Assembly (NCBI RefSeq): GCF_900100655.1
Contig: NZ_FNCE01000003.1
Coordinates: 152,501-216,500 of the forward strand
Source: Limimonas halophila
Lineage (GTDB): Bacteria > Pseudomonadota > Alphaproteobacteria > Kiloniellales > Rhodovibrionaceae
Length of the DNA: 64,000 nt
Reading direction: 5' to 3'
How positions within the stretch are numbered: position 1 is the first letter of the stretch; each line of letters begins with the position of its first letter. A program made the translations under genes and the position numbers. The notes under the pieces are model-generated. The model had not been told where the DNA came from and searched no databases. It saw nothing but the letters and a program-made list of their open reading frames with translations. This document shows positions 1 through 9,378 of this stretch, piece after piece.

Positions 1-1605
<1,605 letters not shown>

Positions 1606-1731
1606 CCTATCGCCTCAGGCTACCTGCCTGAGACACGCCGCGCACAGCGGCAAACCCCACCCCTCGACACATCGCCTCACACCCTCATCACCACACCGCG
1701 CGCCCCAACGGGCGGCGCGTGCGCTTGCACG

Positions 1732-1849
1732 ACCTGGCGGCCATAGCGGCGGTGAACCACCCGACACCATCCCGAACTCGGCCGTGAAACCCGCCTGCGC
1801 CAATGGTACTGCGTTGCAAGGACGTGGGAGAGTAGGTCGCCGCCAGGTC
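1732..1849 (+). rRNA. 5S ribosomal RNA
   Basis: About 118 nt. The terminal helix I pairs ACCTGGCG (1732-1739) with CGCCAGGT (1841-1848). The conserved loop B/C core (CCCATCCCGAACTCGG-like) is at 1766-1783 and the loop E/helix IV segment (GTGGGAGAGTAGGTC) at 1824-1838. It follows 23S by about 125 nt, the normal order. The ends are set by helix I and could shift by one or two bases. Confidence 0.95.
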
Positions 1850-1911
1850 TTGTAAGCGCACGCCACGCCCGCCATATCCACCTCCGTCCCGATCCACCCC
1901 ACCATCCCTGC

Positions 1912-1988
<77 letters not shown>

Positions 1989-1993
1989 TCGCC

Positions 1994-2035
1994 ACCAAGC
2001 CCTTAGCCCCCTGGCTAAGGGCTTGGTGCGTTTGT
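1994..2035 (+). terminator. Terminator of the rRNA-tRNA operon
   Basis: A perfect 15-bp stem, ACCAAGCCCTTAGCC (1994-2008) with GGCTAAGGGCTTGGT (2013-2027), has a 4-nt loop and is followed by GCGTTTGTAATT. It starts 5 nt after the tRNA CCA end. The T-run is weak but the stem is very stable. It may also stop the opposing alpha/beta hydrolase transcript ending at 2070. Confidence 0.9.
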
Positions 2036-2069
2036 AATTGGTGCCACACAATGCCGCTGTCGTTGGTCG

Positions 2070-2951
2070 TCAACGGGAATCGGCAGGTCGGCGTCGGGTG
2101 AAGTGCGACGCCCGCGGCGCCGCTAGGAAGTCGGATAGGGCGGCGGCGACGAGGTGGGGCGCCTCGCGGTGGGGCCAGTGCCCCAGGTCGCCAAAGTGCT
2201 GCACCGCTGCGGCGCCAAAACGGACGCTGAACGTGACCGGCAGGTAGGGGTCTCGGTCGCCCCATAACACGAGCGCCGGAATCCTTGCGGTCAGGTCTTG
2301 CAGCGCCGTCTCCCAGCCACGAAAGCTCGCGGGATCGAGCGCCCGGTACAGCCGAAGCGCCGTTTGCCGCGCCGTCGGTCCGAAGGCGTCAAAGACCGCC
2401 CCGCAAGTCTCTTTGGAGAGATTGTTGTTGGAAGCTCGGCGCATCGCTGCGATGAACGGGCGGCGCGGCAGGGCGAACACGACGATCTCGCCGAGGACGG
2501 GCATGCGCAGGAGCCGGGCGCCCGCATGCCAGCGCCGGTCGGGGGAGAAGCTGGTGTTCAGGATCACCAGCCGTCGAACGGCGTCCGGATAGCGGACCGC
2601 CCACGCCAGCCCGTACGCCCCACCGACGTCGTGCACGACGAGGTCGAAGGGGCGCGGCGTGCCCATGCGCTGAAGCATACCCTCGGTGATCGCCGCGAAG
2701 CCGTCGAGCGGGTCGAGCCGTGTTGGTGGCGCGCTTTGGCCGAAGCCCGGAAGGTCCGGGGCAACGCATCGAAAATGCGGCGCCAGGGCCTCCGCCACCG
2801 GGCGCCAGGCCTCGCCGGTGTCGGGAATGCCGTGCAGCAAGACGACCGCCGGCCCGTTCCCGCTTTCCAGCCAGCTCGCGCCGTCGGCCTGGTGCCGCAC
2901 TGCTCTTGCCATGGGGGCTGCCCCACTTCTGACTGTCCGGGTGAACCGCAT
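2070..2951 (-). CDS. Alpha/beta hydrolase, epoxide hydrolase/haloalkane dehalogenase type (Asp nucleophile)
   Basis: About 293 residues, one alpha/beta hydrolase fold. The oxyanion-loop motif HGIPDTGEAW is near the N-terminus. The nucleophile elbow reads VHDVGG, giving Asp rather than Ser, as in epoxide hydrolases and haloalkane dehalogenases. The acid lies in WGDRDPYLP and the His in GHWPHREAP. Substrate unknown; a cytoplasmic hydrolase. Possible starts are GTG 2954, ATG 2951 and ATG 2912. The homology begins near the third, and no start has a convincing ribosome binding site. It is convergent with the rRNA operon and alone on its strand. Confidence 0.85.
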   Translation of the reverse strand: MRFTRTVRSGAAPMARAVRHQADGASWLESGNGPAVVLLHGIPDTGEAWRPVAEALAPHFRCVAPDLPGFGQSAPPTRLDPLDGFAAITEGMLQRMGTPRPFDLVVHDVGGAYGLAWAVRYPDAVRRLVILNTSFSPDRRWHAGARLLRMPVLGEIVVFALPRRPFIAAMRRASNNNLSKETCGAVFDAFGPTARQTALRLYRALDPASFRGWETALQDLTARIPALVLWGDRDPYLPVTFSVRFGAAAVQHFGDLGHWPHREAPHLVAAALSDFLAAPRASHFTRRRPADSR

Positions 2952-2992
2952 CACGCGCCGTGCGAGGCGGCAAGGACGGCACGCTCCCGACG

Positions 2993-3027
2993 CTGTCAGG
3001 TGAGCGGCAGTGTCGCGCCGATCGCGA
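2993..3027. repeat. 35-bp imperfect direct repeat, left copy
   Basis: Matches 7631-7665 in the same orientation at 31 of 35 positions. The last 16 bases (GTCGCGCCGATCGCGA) are identical. The two copies bracket the IclR/CoA-binding/crotonase/acyl-CoA ligase segment. In both, the reverse strand could encode AIGATL-x-LT followed by a stop, so they could be homologous gene ends rather than insertion repeats. Confidence 0.6.
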
Positions 3028-3165
3028 AGGCTGGTCGACCGCCCGGGCCCTCGCTGTGCTCGAAGCGTATGAACTCGCCGAGCGCGTTACCGGCGGATTG
3101 ACGACAACCTCAAGGCCTCGCGGCTCCCGCTCGGCGCGATCGTTTCCACCTGGTCATCCTCTACG
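3012..3165 (+). pseudogene. Possible IS21-type IstB remnant
   Basis: In the plus strand I read GWSTARALAVLEAYELAER, then after a frame change RIDDNLKASRLPLG. This resembles, from memory, the stretch of IS21 IstB helper proteins reading W-TARFLA-L-EHE-AER-RRI-R-L-EARLPPGK. No full-length reading frame exists and the Walker region is absent, so it is at most a decayed fragment. The rest of the 2952-3239 gap shows nothing recognisable. The identification is tentative. Confidence 0.35.
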
Positions 3166-3239
3166 AAAAGCTCGCTCGCGACGGCCACGACGAACGAGGC
3201 GTTCCGGGTGGCTGTCGGTCCGTGCGAAGAACCGGGAAT

Positions 3240-4001
3240 CTAAGCTGACCCGGAGACACGCGGCCGCTCGCCCCGGGTCAGCTCGGCCGAAAGGTCACGG
3301 GCCATCCGGGCGATTTCCGGCCCGATCTTCGCGCGAAATGCGGGCGTGAACACGCGCATTGAGCCCGTCGCGCCGATCGACATCGTGGCACCGGGACCGG
3401 TCTCGCCCAGCGGCGCCGCGACGGAAGCCATGCCGCGCTCGATCTCTTCGACGCACTCGGCGTAGCCGCGCTGCCGGACGAGGTCGAGTTCCGCCTCCAG
3501 CTCCTCGATCCGGGTGAGCGTGAATTCGGTATAGGCTTTCAGCCGGCCCTCTTGGCGTTGCGACAGCACGAGGTCGGGCGAGAAGGCTGCCACGGCCTTG
3601 GAGCATGAACAGGCGTGAAGCGGGCGCTTGCCGAGGCCGGGATGCAGGAAGGACACGCCCGTTGCCGGCGTCTCCACGTGAATGATCTCGACCGCTCGTC
3701 CGCGGAGCCGGGAAAAAAAGAAGGCCGCGCCGTGTTCGCTCGCCGCGTGTTTGAGGGCGGGCGCCACGACCTCGATCAGGGCGTGATCCGTTTGCTCGCC
3801 ATGCGTGATCCGCTTGAGGCGGCTGCCGATCGCGAACCGGCCCTTCGCCACGGGCTCGAGAAGGCCGGCGCCGACCAGGTCCTGAACCAGCCGATAGGCC
3901 GACGGCTTCGGGAGGTCGGAACGGTCGCAGATGTCGGCAACCGTGGCCTCGCCTTTCTGGCCGACGATCTCGAGGATCAGCGTCAAACGTTCGAGCTGCA
4001 T
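3240..4001 (-). CDS. IclR family transcriptional regulator
   Basis: 253 residues, typical for IclR. The N-terminal winged helix-turn-helix (about residues 1-65) contains GEATVADICDRSDLPKPSAYRLVQDLV. The C-terminal effector domain includes HPGLGKRPLHACSCSKAVAA and the usual late segment with GYAECVEEIERGMASVAAPL, where the family has its Gly-Ala-rich effector pocket. It is transcribed away from the CoA-binding protein, crotonase and ligase genes, so it probably controls them and itself. The effector, perhaps an organic acid or acyl-CoA intermediate, is unknown. ATG 4001 is the only start that keeps the whole HTH. Confidence 0.92.
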   Translation of the reverse strand: MQLERLTLILEIVGQKGEATVADICDRSDLPKPSAYRLVQDLVGAGLLEPVAKGRFAIGSRLKRITHGEQTDHALIEVVAPALKHAASEHGAAFFFSRLRGRAVEIIHVETPATGVSFLHPGLGKRPLHACSCSKAVAAFSPDLVLSQRQEGRLKAYTEFTLTRIEELEAELDLVRQRGYAECVEEIERGMASVAAPLGETGPGATMSIGATGSMRVFTPAFRAKIGPEIARMARDLSAELTRGERPRVSGSA

Positions 4002-4431
4002 GATTTTCTCATATCGTGAGACATGTTTTTTCGATATACGGGAATTGTGGCGGGATCAAGGGAAGGCGCTGGGCCATGGACGAACCGGGGTGCGGGGCGG
4101 ACGATGCAGCCCCATGGAGGCGATCGCGGCGCCTCGGTGGAAGCTGCTGCCCACGATCGCGATCTCGACAGGCTCGCGAATCCGGAAGCCGGGCAGTTTG
4201 TACCAAATGGGCAGGAACGCCTGTCCGTACTGCCATGGCGGCGGCTCGGTTTCGTGCACGTATCCGGCGGTGCCGGAGGGGGCGGTCGAACACCGGCCAT
4301 CTGATCGCCAACAGCAGCGGCGCGACCTGCCCGCAATACCGGCGCGAACTGTCACGGCGAGTGCGATCGCAGCCTATTTTCTCGAGCCGTACGAGCTGAA
4401 AGCGGACATCGCCACGTGAAAGGAGCCCTCG
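4002..4431. promoter_or_regulatory. Divergent control region with IclR-type inverted repeat
   Basis: 430 bp without a supported gene. Just upstream of iclR lies an inverted repeat ATATCG (4011-4016) and CGATAT (4032-4037), 15 nt apart, AT-rich against its surroundings. It is a plausible operator for the adjacent regulator. The remainder (4040-4415) has several short open frames on both strands with no recognisable protein; it may be a decayed gene. A ribosome binding site, AAAGGAG (4419-4425), precedes the next gene. Confidence 0.4.
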
Positions 4432-4869
4432 ATGCCCGAGGCAGATACCCATCAACGCCCCCATCATTCACAGGCGTATCTTTCCGACATCCTGCGTTCG
4501 GTCAAAACGATCGCGATCGTCGGCGCCAGCGCGAACACGACAAAGCCCAGCTATGACGTGCTGTGTGTGCTGCAGGACGCGGGATACGACATCATCCCGG
4601 TTAACCCCAATCCGTCGTTGACCGAAATCCGCGGCATCCCGGTCGTTGATTCCCTGCAGGAAATCGACCGTCCCGTCGATATGGTCGACGTATTCCGGCC
4701 CAAGTCGGAACTCTACGGTGTTGCCGAGCAGGCCATTGCCAACGGGGCCAAGGTTCTCTGGGGGCAGATCGGCGTCTACGACGATGCTGCGGCAAGGCTG
4801 GCCGAGGATGCGGGGCTCAAAGTGGTGATGGATCGCTGCCCGAAGATTGAGCTGTTCCGCCCGTCGTGA
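4432..4869 (+). CDS. CoA-binding protein, YccU family
   Basis: 145 residues, a single Rossmann-like CoA-binding domain. The N-terminal motif IAIVGASANTTKPSYDV is the nucleotide-binding loop of the YccU group. Later motifs (GYDIIPVNPNPSLTEIRGIPVVDSL, and VDVFRP) are also typical. Members bind CoA or acyl-CoA and are often placed beside acyl-CoA ligases, as here, but no reaction is established. Start ATG 4432 follows AAAGGAG by 6 nt. The 127-bp gap to the next gene holds no clear feature, so co-transcription is likely but not shown. Confidence 0.88.
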   Translation: MPEADTHQRPHHSQAYLSDILRSVKTIAIVGASANTTKPSYDVLCVLQDAGYDIIPVNPNPSLTEIRGIPVVDSLQEIDRPVDMVDVFRPKSELYGVAEQAIANGAKVLWGQIGVYDDAAARLAEDAGLKVVMDRCPKIELFRPS

Positions 4870-4996
4870 AAACCGCGTCTGGAGTTGGCGAGATGAGCGA
4901 GCCCGACGGCGATCTGCACGTCCCTCCAGGTCAACGTGCGTGCAGGCGATACGCCGCTTGACAAAATGAGCGTCCCCACGGGCAAGGATCAAGTCG

Positions 4997-5812
4997 ATGG
5001 CTTATCAAGACGACCAAACCAACGACCTCGTTCGGCGCACCGATGACAATGGCGTCGCCGTTCTCACGCTGAACCAGCCGAAGTCGATCAATGCCCTCTC
5101 CGAGGCCATGTTGGCGGCGTTGTCGGAGACATTCGACGAGATCGCGCAGGATTCCTCGGTCAAGGCGGTGATCCTGCGCAGCGCCGGCGATCACTTCTGC
5201 GCCGGCCACGACCTCAAGGAAATGACCGCGCGGCGCGCGGACTCGGACGGCGGCTTCCAGTATTTCCAGGACCTTTTCGCCACCTGTTCCGCCATGATGC
5301 TGCGCGTGGTGCGGCTTCCCCAGCCGGTGATCGGGGAGGTCAAAGGGATCGCGACCGCCGCCGGATGCCAGCTCGTCGCCTCCTGCGATCTGGCGGTGGC
5401 GGCCGACGATGCGCGTCTGGCCACCTCGGGCGTGAACATCGGCCTCTTCTGCTCCACCCCGATGGTCGCGCTCAGCCGCAACGTCGCGCGCAAGGCGGCG
5501 ATGGAGATGCTCCTTCTGGGCGAGTTCGTGGAGGCCGAGCGGGCGCGCGAGCTGGGCCTGGTGAACCGCGTGGTTCCCCGGGCGGACCTGGAGGGCGCGT
5601 CGATGGAGATGGCCCGAACCATCGCAGACAAATCGCCCGTTGCGATCAAGATCGGCAAGCGCGCCTTCTACGAGCAGGCGGAGATGACGCTGGAAGAGGC
5701 GTACGCCTATGCCGGCCGCGTGATGGCCGAGAACATGATGGCGCGCGACACCGAGGCCGGAATCGGCGCCTTTACCCGCAAGGAACCCATGCCCGAGTGG
5801 ACTGGTGAATGA
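4997..5812 (+). CDS. Enoyl-CoA hydratase/isomerase family protein (ECHDC3-like)
   Basis: 271 residues, a full crotonase fold. The oxyanion-hole segments are DHFCAGHDLKEM (about 65-76) and GIATAAGCQLVASCDL (about 118-132). The two Glu residues used by classical hydratases are not where expected: Gln 125 and the loop around TSGVNIG replace them. It is therefore of the ECHDC3 type, where the reaction may be different or unproven. Its stop overlaps the ligase start (ATGA, 5809-5812), implying translational coupling. With the ligase it suggests catabolism of a short carboxylic acid through its CoA ester. Confidence 0.88.
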   Translation: MAYQDDQTNDLVRRTDDNGVAVLTLNQPKSINALSEAMLAALSETFDEIAQDSSVKAVILRSAGDHFCAGHDLKEMTARRADSDGGFQYFQDLFATCSAMMLRVVRLPQPVIGEVKGIATAAGCQLVASCDLAVAADDARLATSGVNIGLFCSTPMVALSRNVARKAAMEMLLLGEFVEAERARELGLVNRVVPRADLEGASMEMARTIADKSPVAIKIGKRAFYEQAEMTLEEAYAYAGRVMAENMMARDTEAGIGAFTRKEPMPEWTGE

Positions 5813-7440
5813 TGTACGACGGACCGGAACTTGACCGCTGTGCCGCCAATCACACGGCGCTGTCACCCGTCTCGATCCTGAAGCGGGTGGAGCGCGTGCA
5901 TCCCGAGATGCCCGCGCAGATCCACGGCTCCATCCGGCGCAATTGGGGCGAGGTTGCCGAGCGGTGCAAGCGCTTGGCCTCGGGCCTGAGCAAGCGCGGG
6001 GTCGGCAAGGGCGATACGGTTGCCCTGATCGCACCCAATATTCCGGAGGCGCTGGAATGCGCGCTGGCCGTGCCGATGCTGGGCGCGGTGCTGAACGCCA
6101 ACAATGTGCGGCTGGACGCCGACACCATCGCCTACATCCTCGACCACGGCGAGTCGCGGGTGCTGCTGGTCGATACCGAATATGCCGGCCTGGCCACGGA
6201 GGCGGTGCGGCAGTTGGGCCGCGACCTCTTGGTCGTCGACATCGAGGATCCCGAAGGGCCCGGCGGCGAGCGGATCGGCGCGCTGACGTATGACGATTTG
6301 CTGGGCGAGGGCGATCCCGATTTCCCCTACACCCTGCCGGATGACGAATGGGATGCCCTGGCGCTGAACTACACCTCCGGGACGACGGGGCGGCCCAAGG
6401 GCGTGGTCTATTCCCATCGCGGCGCCTGGACCAACGCGGTCAACAACGTCGTGACGTGGGAGATGCCGCATCACCCCGTCTATCTCTGGACGCTGCCGCT
6501 GTTTCACTGCAACGGATGGTGTTTTCCCTGGACCATCACCCTCTTGGCCGGGTGTCATGTCTTCCTGCGGGCGCCGCGGGCCGACGCGATTTTCGAGGCC
6601 TTCGCCGAACACGGTGTGACGCATCTCTGCGGCGCCCCGATCATCATGTCGATGATCGCCGAGGCTGCGCCCGAGGAGCGTCGCGATTTCCCGCAGCAGG
6701 TCCAGATGATGACGGCCGCGGCCCCGCCGCCGCCCACGGTGATGGCCCGCATGGAAGAGATGGGCATCTCGATCACGCACGTTTACGGATTGACCGAGGT
6801 CTACGGCCCCGCCGTGGTCTGTGCCGAAAAGCCGGCCTGGCGCGACCTGCCGCTGGAAGAGCGGGCACGCCTGAAGTCCCGTCAGGGCGTCGCCTACGAA
6901 TTGCAGGAGGACGTGCTGGTCCTGGACCCCGAAACCGGGCGGCCGGTTCCCTGGGACGGCAAAACAATGGGCGAGATCGCCTTTCGCGGGAACATCGTGA
7001 TGAAGGGCTACCTGAAACAGCCCGAAGAAACCGCGAAATCGTTCAAGGACGGCTGGTTCTGGTCCGGCGATCTGGCCGTGCAACACCCGGACGGGTATCT
7101 CGAGATCCGCGACCGCACCAAGGATGTCATTATCTCGGGCGGCGAGAACATCTCGTCCATCGAGGTGGAAAGGGCGGTCCATTCGCACCCGGCGGTCAGC
7201 ATGGCCGCGGTGGTCGCCATGCCCGACGAGAAGTGGGGCGAAGTGCCCTGTGCCTTTGTCGAACTCGCGGACGGCGCGACAGCGACCGAAGCGGAGCTTT
7301 TGGAGCATGCCCGGAGCCGGCTTGCCGGTTTCCAACGGCCCAAGAAGGTCGTCTTTTGCGAATTGCCCAAAACCTCAACCGGCAAGCTCAGGAAAAACGA
7401 GCTGCGCGATCGCGCGAAAGCCTATGTCCGAAGCGGCTGA
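5809..7440 (+). CDS. Acyl-CoA synthetase, DmdB-like (AMP-forming)
   Basis: 543 residues. The ANL-superfamily P-loop signature is YTSGTTGRPKGVVYSHRGA; the adenylate motifs YGLTE and WFWSGDLAV-PDGYLEIRDR-KD follow, and the catalytic Lys motif PKTSTGKLRK is near the C-terminus. The N-terminus (ANHTALSPVSILKR) and overall sequence resemble methylmercaptopropionate-CoA ligase DmdB and related medium-chain ligases. The step would be carboxylate + ATP + CoA to acyl-CoA + AMP + PPi in the cytoplasm. Which acid is used cannot be read: the DMSP demethylation enzyme DmdA and the DmdC dehydrogenase are absent here, so a general short-chain acid role is equally possible. Confidence 0.88.
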   Translation: MMYDGPELDRCAANHTALSPVSILKRVERVHPEMPAQIHGSIRRNWGEVAERCKRLASGLSKRGVGKGDTVALIAPNIPEALECALAVPMLGAVLNANNVRLDADTIAYILDHGESRVLLVDTEYAGLATEAVRQLGRDLLVVDIEDPEGPGGERIGALTYDDLLGEGDPDFPYTLPDDEWDALALNYTSGTTGRPKGVVYSHRGAWTNAVNNVVTWEMPHHPVYLWTLPLFHCNGWCFPWTITLLAGCHVFLRAPRADAIFEAFAEHGVTHLCGAPIIMSMIAEAAPEERRDFPQQVQMMTAAAPPPPTVMARMEEMGISITHVYGLTEVYGPAVVCAEKPAWRDLPLEERARLKSRQGVAYELQEDVLVLDPETGRPVPWDGKTMGEIAFRGNIVMKGYLKQPEETAKSFKDGWFWSGDLAVQHPDGYLEIRDRTKDVIISGGENISSIEVERAVHSHPAVSMAAVVAMPDEKWGEVPCAFVELADGATATEAELLEHARSRLAGFQRPKKVVFCELPKTSTGKLRKNELRDRAKAYVRSG

Positions 7441-7486
7441 GCCGGCCGTCGAAAGACGGAAAAATGGCCCGACGCAAGGAGCGTTC

Positions 7487-7511
7487 CCGGCGCGCGGTAT
7501 CCGCGCGCCGG
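7487..7511 (+). terminator. GC-rich hairpin after the acyl-CoA ligase
   Basis: An 11-bp stem, CCGGCGCGCGG (7487-7497) with CCGCGCGCCGG (7501-7511), has a 3-nt loop and lies 46 nt past the stop codon. There is no T-run, so it may be a Rho-assisted terminator or a simple transcript stabiliser. Confidence 0.4.
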
Positions 7512-7630
7512 AATGAACCCGCGATGGTTGTCGCTTGTTGATCCTTCCGGCGGCGTTTCTCGTTGGCGGATCATCGCGCTGATTCGGCCGGGGGATTCCT
7601 GCCGTTCGGCGGGACGGTGGCGGTTTCTCC

Positions 7631-7665
7631 CCGTCACGTGAGCAGCAGCGTCGCGCCGATCGCGA
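7631..7665. repeat. 35-bp imperfect direct repeat, right copy
   Basis: Partner of 2993-3027 (31 of 35 identical). It lies exactly where the EamA-like homology of the gene at 7666-7916 stops, marking a recombination or decay boundary. Confidence 0.6.
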
Positions 7666-7916
7666 CAGCCCTCGCGAACGACCAGGATCGCCAGCAGCAT
7701 CCCCGCCGCGATCACGGTCCGGGCGGCGGAAAGCGTCACCGGGTCCGAGCCCGCGAGAAGATGCTCGATCAGGGGATAGTGGGACGCCCACATCAGCACG
7801 GTGATTCCCAGGCTGGCGTTGGCGAGCGTGCCCTCGGGCAGCCGGGCGGCGCTGTCGAACGCCCGCAGCCAGGTGAAGCGGGGCAGGTGGCTGCTCACGG
7901 CGCGCCCCCTCGGCAC
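7666..7916 (-). pseudogene. Truncated EamA/DMT-family transporter
   Basis: The first 80 or so codons from ATG 7916 read as the start of a drug/metabolite transporter: LANASLGITVLMWASHYPLIEHLL, then SLSAARTVIAAGMLLAILVVREG, that is, the first two transmembrane helices. EamA proteins have ten helices and about 300 residues. After about codon 83 (near 7666) the frame turns to charged, unrelated sequence and runs on to 7422. It starts 12 bp after the aldolase stop, so it was probably the last gene of the tmpB-like/gntR/aldolase operon. The break coincides with the right-hand 35-bp repeat. Confidence 0.7.
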
Positions 7917-7928
7917 AGGGATGGCCGG

Positions 7929-8684
7929 TCAGTCGCGGTAGCCGGGGCTCTCGGCGTCCAGGATCGCGCGGATCTCGGCCCAGTGATTGTGCTTCAGGCC
8001 GGGGTAGCTTTCCCACTGATCGCGCGTGGCCCGCGCGGTGGCGTCGTCGACGCGCTTCAGCGGCATGCCGGTGGACATTGCGAGCACCTGCGTCTCGCAC
8101 GCCTTTTCCAGAAAGTAGAGGCGGTCGAAGGCGTCGGCGACGCTTTCGCCGACCACGGTGACGCCGTGGTTGCCCATGAAGAGCACCGGCTTTTCGCGCA
8201 GCATGCTCGCCAGGCGTTCGCCCTCGTCGTCGTCGAGCGCCATGCCGGCGAAGTCGGTGTCGTAGGCGACGCGCTCGTAGAACTTCAGCGCGTTCTGGCT
8301 GATCGGCTCCAGCCGGCCGCCCTCCAGGCAGGTGAGGGCGGTGGCGTAGGGCATGTGGGTGTGGAGCACGCACCGCGCGCCCGGCACGGTGCGGTGGATG
8401 CCGGCGTGGATGTGCATCGCCGTGGCGTCGAGCTGACCGCCGCCGTCGAGCACGGTGCCGTCGGCGTCGACCTTCAGCAGCTCGCTCGCCCGCACGCGCG
8501 AGAAGTGGCGCCCGGCCGGCTGGATCAGGAAGGGCGCGCCCGAGGCATCGAGCGCCAGCGAGAAGTGGTTGGACACCGCCTCGTGAAAGCCCAGCCGCGC
8601 GGTCCAGCGGAAGGCCGCGGCCAGGTCGGCGCGCGCCGTCGCCTCGTGGCTGATCGCGGTGTCCGCCGTTCCAGTCGCGCTCAT
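7929..8684 (-). CDS. Class II aldolase/adducin family protein
   Basis: 251 residues, one class II aldolase domain. The zinc-binding histidines appear in HTHMPYATALT and GNHGVTVVGESVADAF. The family cleaves or epimerises phosphorylated or free hydroxy-aldehydes and ketones using divalent metal. The substrate here is not readable. Start ATG 8684 overlaps the GntR regulator stop by 4 bp (ATGA), so it is translated from the same mRNA. Its presence with a TmpB-like oxygenase is not part of the published TMAEP route and could indicate a different or extended substrate. Confidence 0.9.
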   Translation of the reverse strand: MSATGTADTAISHEATARADLAAAFRWTARLGFHEAVSNHFSLALDASGAPFLIQPAGRHFSRVRASELLKVDADGTVLDGGGQLDATAMHIHAGIHRTVPGARCVLHTHMPYATALTCLEGGRLEPISQNALKFYERVAYDTDFAGMALDDDEGERLASMLREKPVLFMGNHGVTVVGESVADAFDRLYFLEKACETQVLAMSTGMPLKRVDDATARATRDQWESYPGLKHNHWAEIRAILDAESPGYRD

Positions 8685-9355
8685 GACGCGTCTCCGCTGG
8701 TCTCGCCGCCATCCGGGCCGCTCATCACCGCGGTGGGCGGCGTGATGTTCGCCCGCGCCAGCGCCTCGGCGCGCTCGGCGTCGCCGGCGCAGATGCTCTC
8801 CACCATCCCGCGGTGGGATTCGCCGACCTCGGTGGGCCGCACCGCCATGTTGGACAGGGCGATGTAGGCGCGCACCTGGTTCTCCACGCGCGCGTAGTGC
8901 CAGGCGAGGCGCTTGTTGCCGGATACTTCGATGATGATGGTGTGCAGCTCGTGGTCGCAGCGGTTGGCCTCGGCGTGATCGTCCTTGGCCGCCGCGTCCA
9001 TCAGCGCCTGGAAGGCCGTGCGGATACGCGCCGCCCCGTCCGGCGTGATCTGCGTCGCCGCCAGCCGCGCGCCCAGGCCCTCCAGCGCCTCGCGCAGCGT
9101 GAACAGCTCCCACAGGTCGTGGTCGCTGAAATCCACCACGCGGTAGCCCGCATAGGGCACCTGGTGCACCAGCGCCTCGTCGACCAGCCGGCGCAGCGCC
9201 GCCCGGATGGTGCCGCGCGACAGCCCGTAGCGCCGGGCCAGCGTCGTCTCCACCAAGCGCTCGCCGAGCGGGATGGCGCCCGACACGATGCGGCTGCGCA
9301 AGATGTCGGTGGCCTGGTCCTCCAGGCTGCGCTTTTCGATCGTGTCCGCGCACAT
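8681..9355 (-). CDS. GntR family transcriptional regulator (FadR/FCD type)
   Basis: 224 residues. N-terminal winged helix (about 10-75): EDQATDILRSRIVSGAIPLGERLVETTLA and GLSRGTIRAALRRL. C-terminal FCD domain with the conserved metal-site pattern NRCDHELHTIII, SNKRLAWHY and ESHRGMVESI. ATG 9355 gives the standard N-terminus; upstream in-frame sequence lies in the neighbouring gene. It is 23 bp downstream of the HD oxygenase gene and coupled to the aldolase. A palindrome of FadR-family type (10093-10104) sits at the operon promoter, so autoregulation and control of the divergent binding-protein gene are likely. Confidence 0.92.
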   Translation of the reverse strand: MCADTIEKRSLEDQATDILRSRIVSGAIPLGERLVETTLARRYGLSRGTIRAALRRLVDEALVHQVPYAGYRVVDFSDHDLWELFTLREALEGLGARLAATQITPDGAARIRTAFQALMDAAAKDDHAEANRCDHELHTIIIEVSGNKRLAWHYARVENQVRAYIALSNMAVRPTEVGESHRGMVESICAGDAERAEALARANITPPTAVMSGPDGGETSGDAS

Positions 9356-9378
9356 CGGGCCGCTCCGCTTTTGCCGGT

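Noticed and set aside
4040-4415. Short open frames between iclR and the CoA-binding gene
   Set aside because: Several overlap on both strands, none has a ribosome site plus recognisable motifs; treated as regulatory or decayed sequence.
5809-7440. A DMSP demethylation cluster
   Set aside because: The ligase is DmdB-like, but DmdA and DmdC are absent and the crotonase lacks DmdD-type catalytic residues; the link is too weak to name the pathway.
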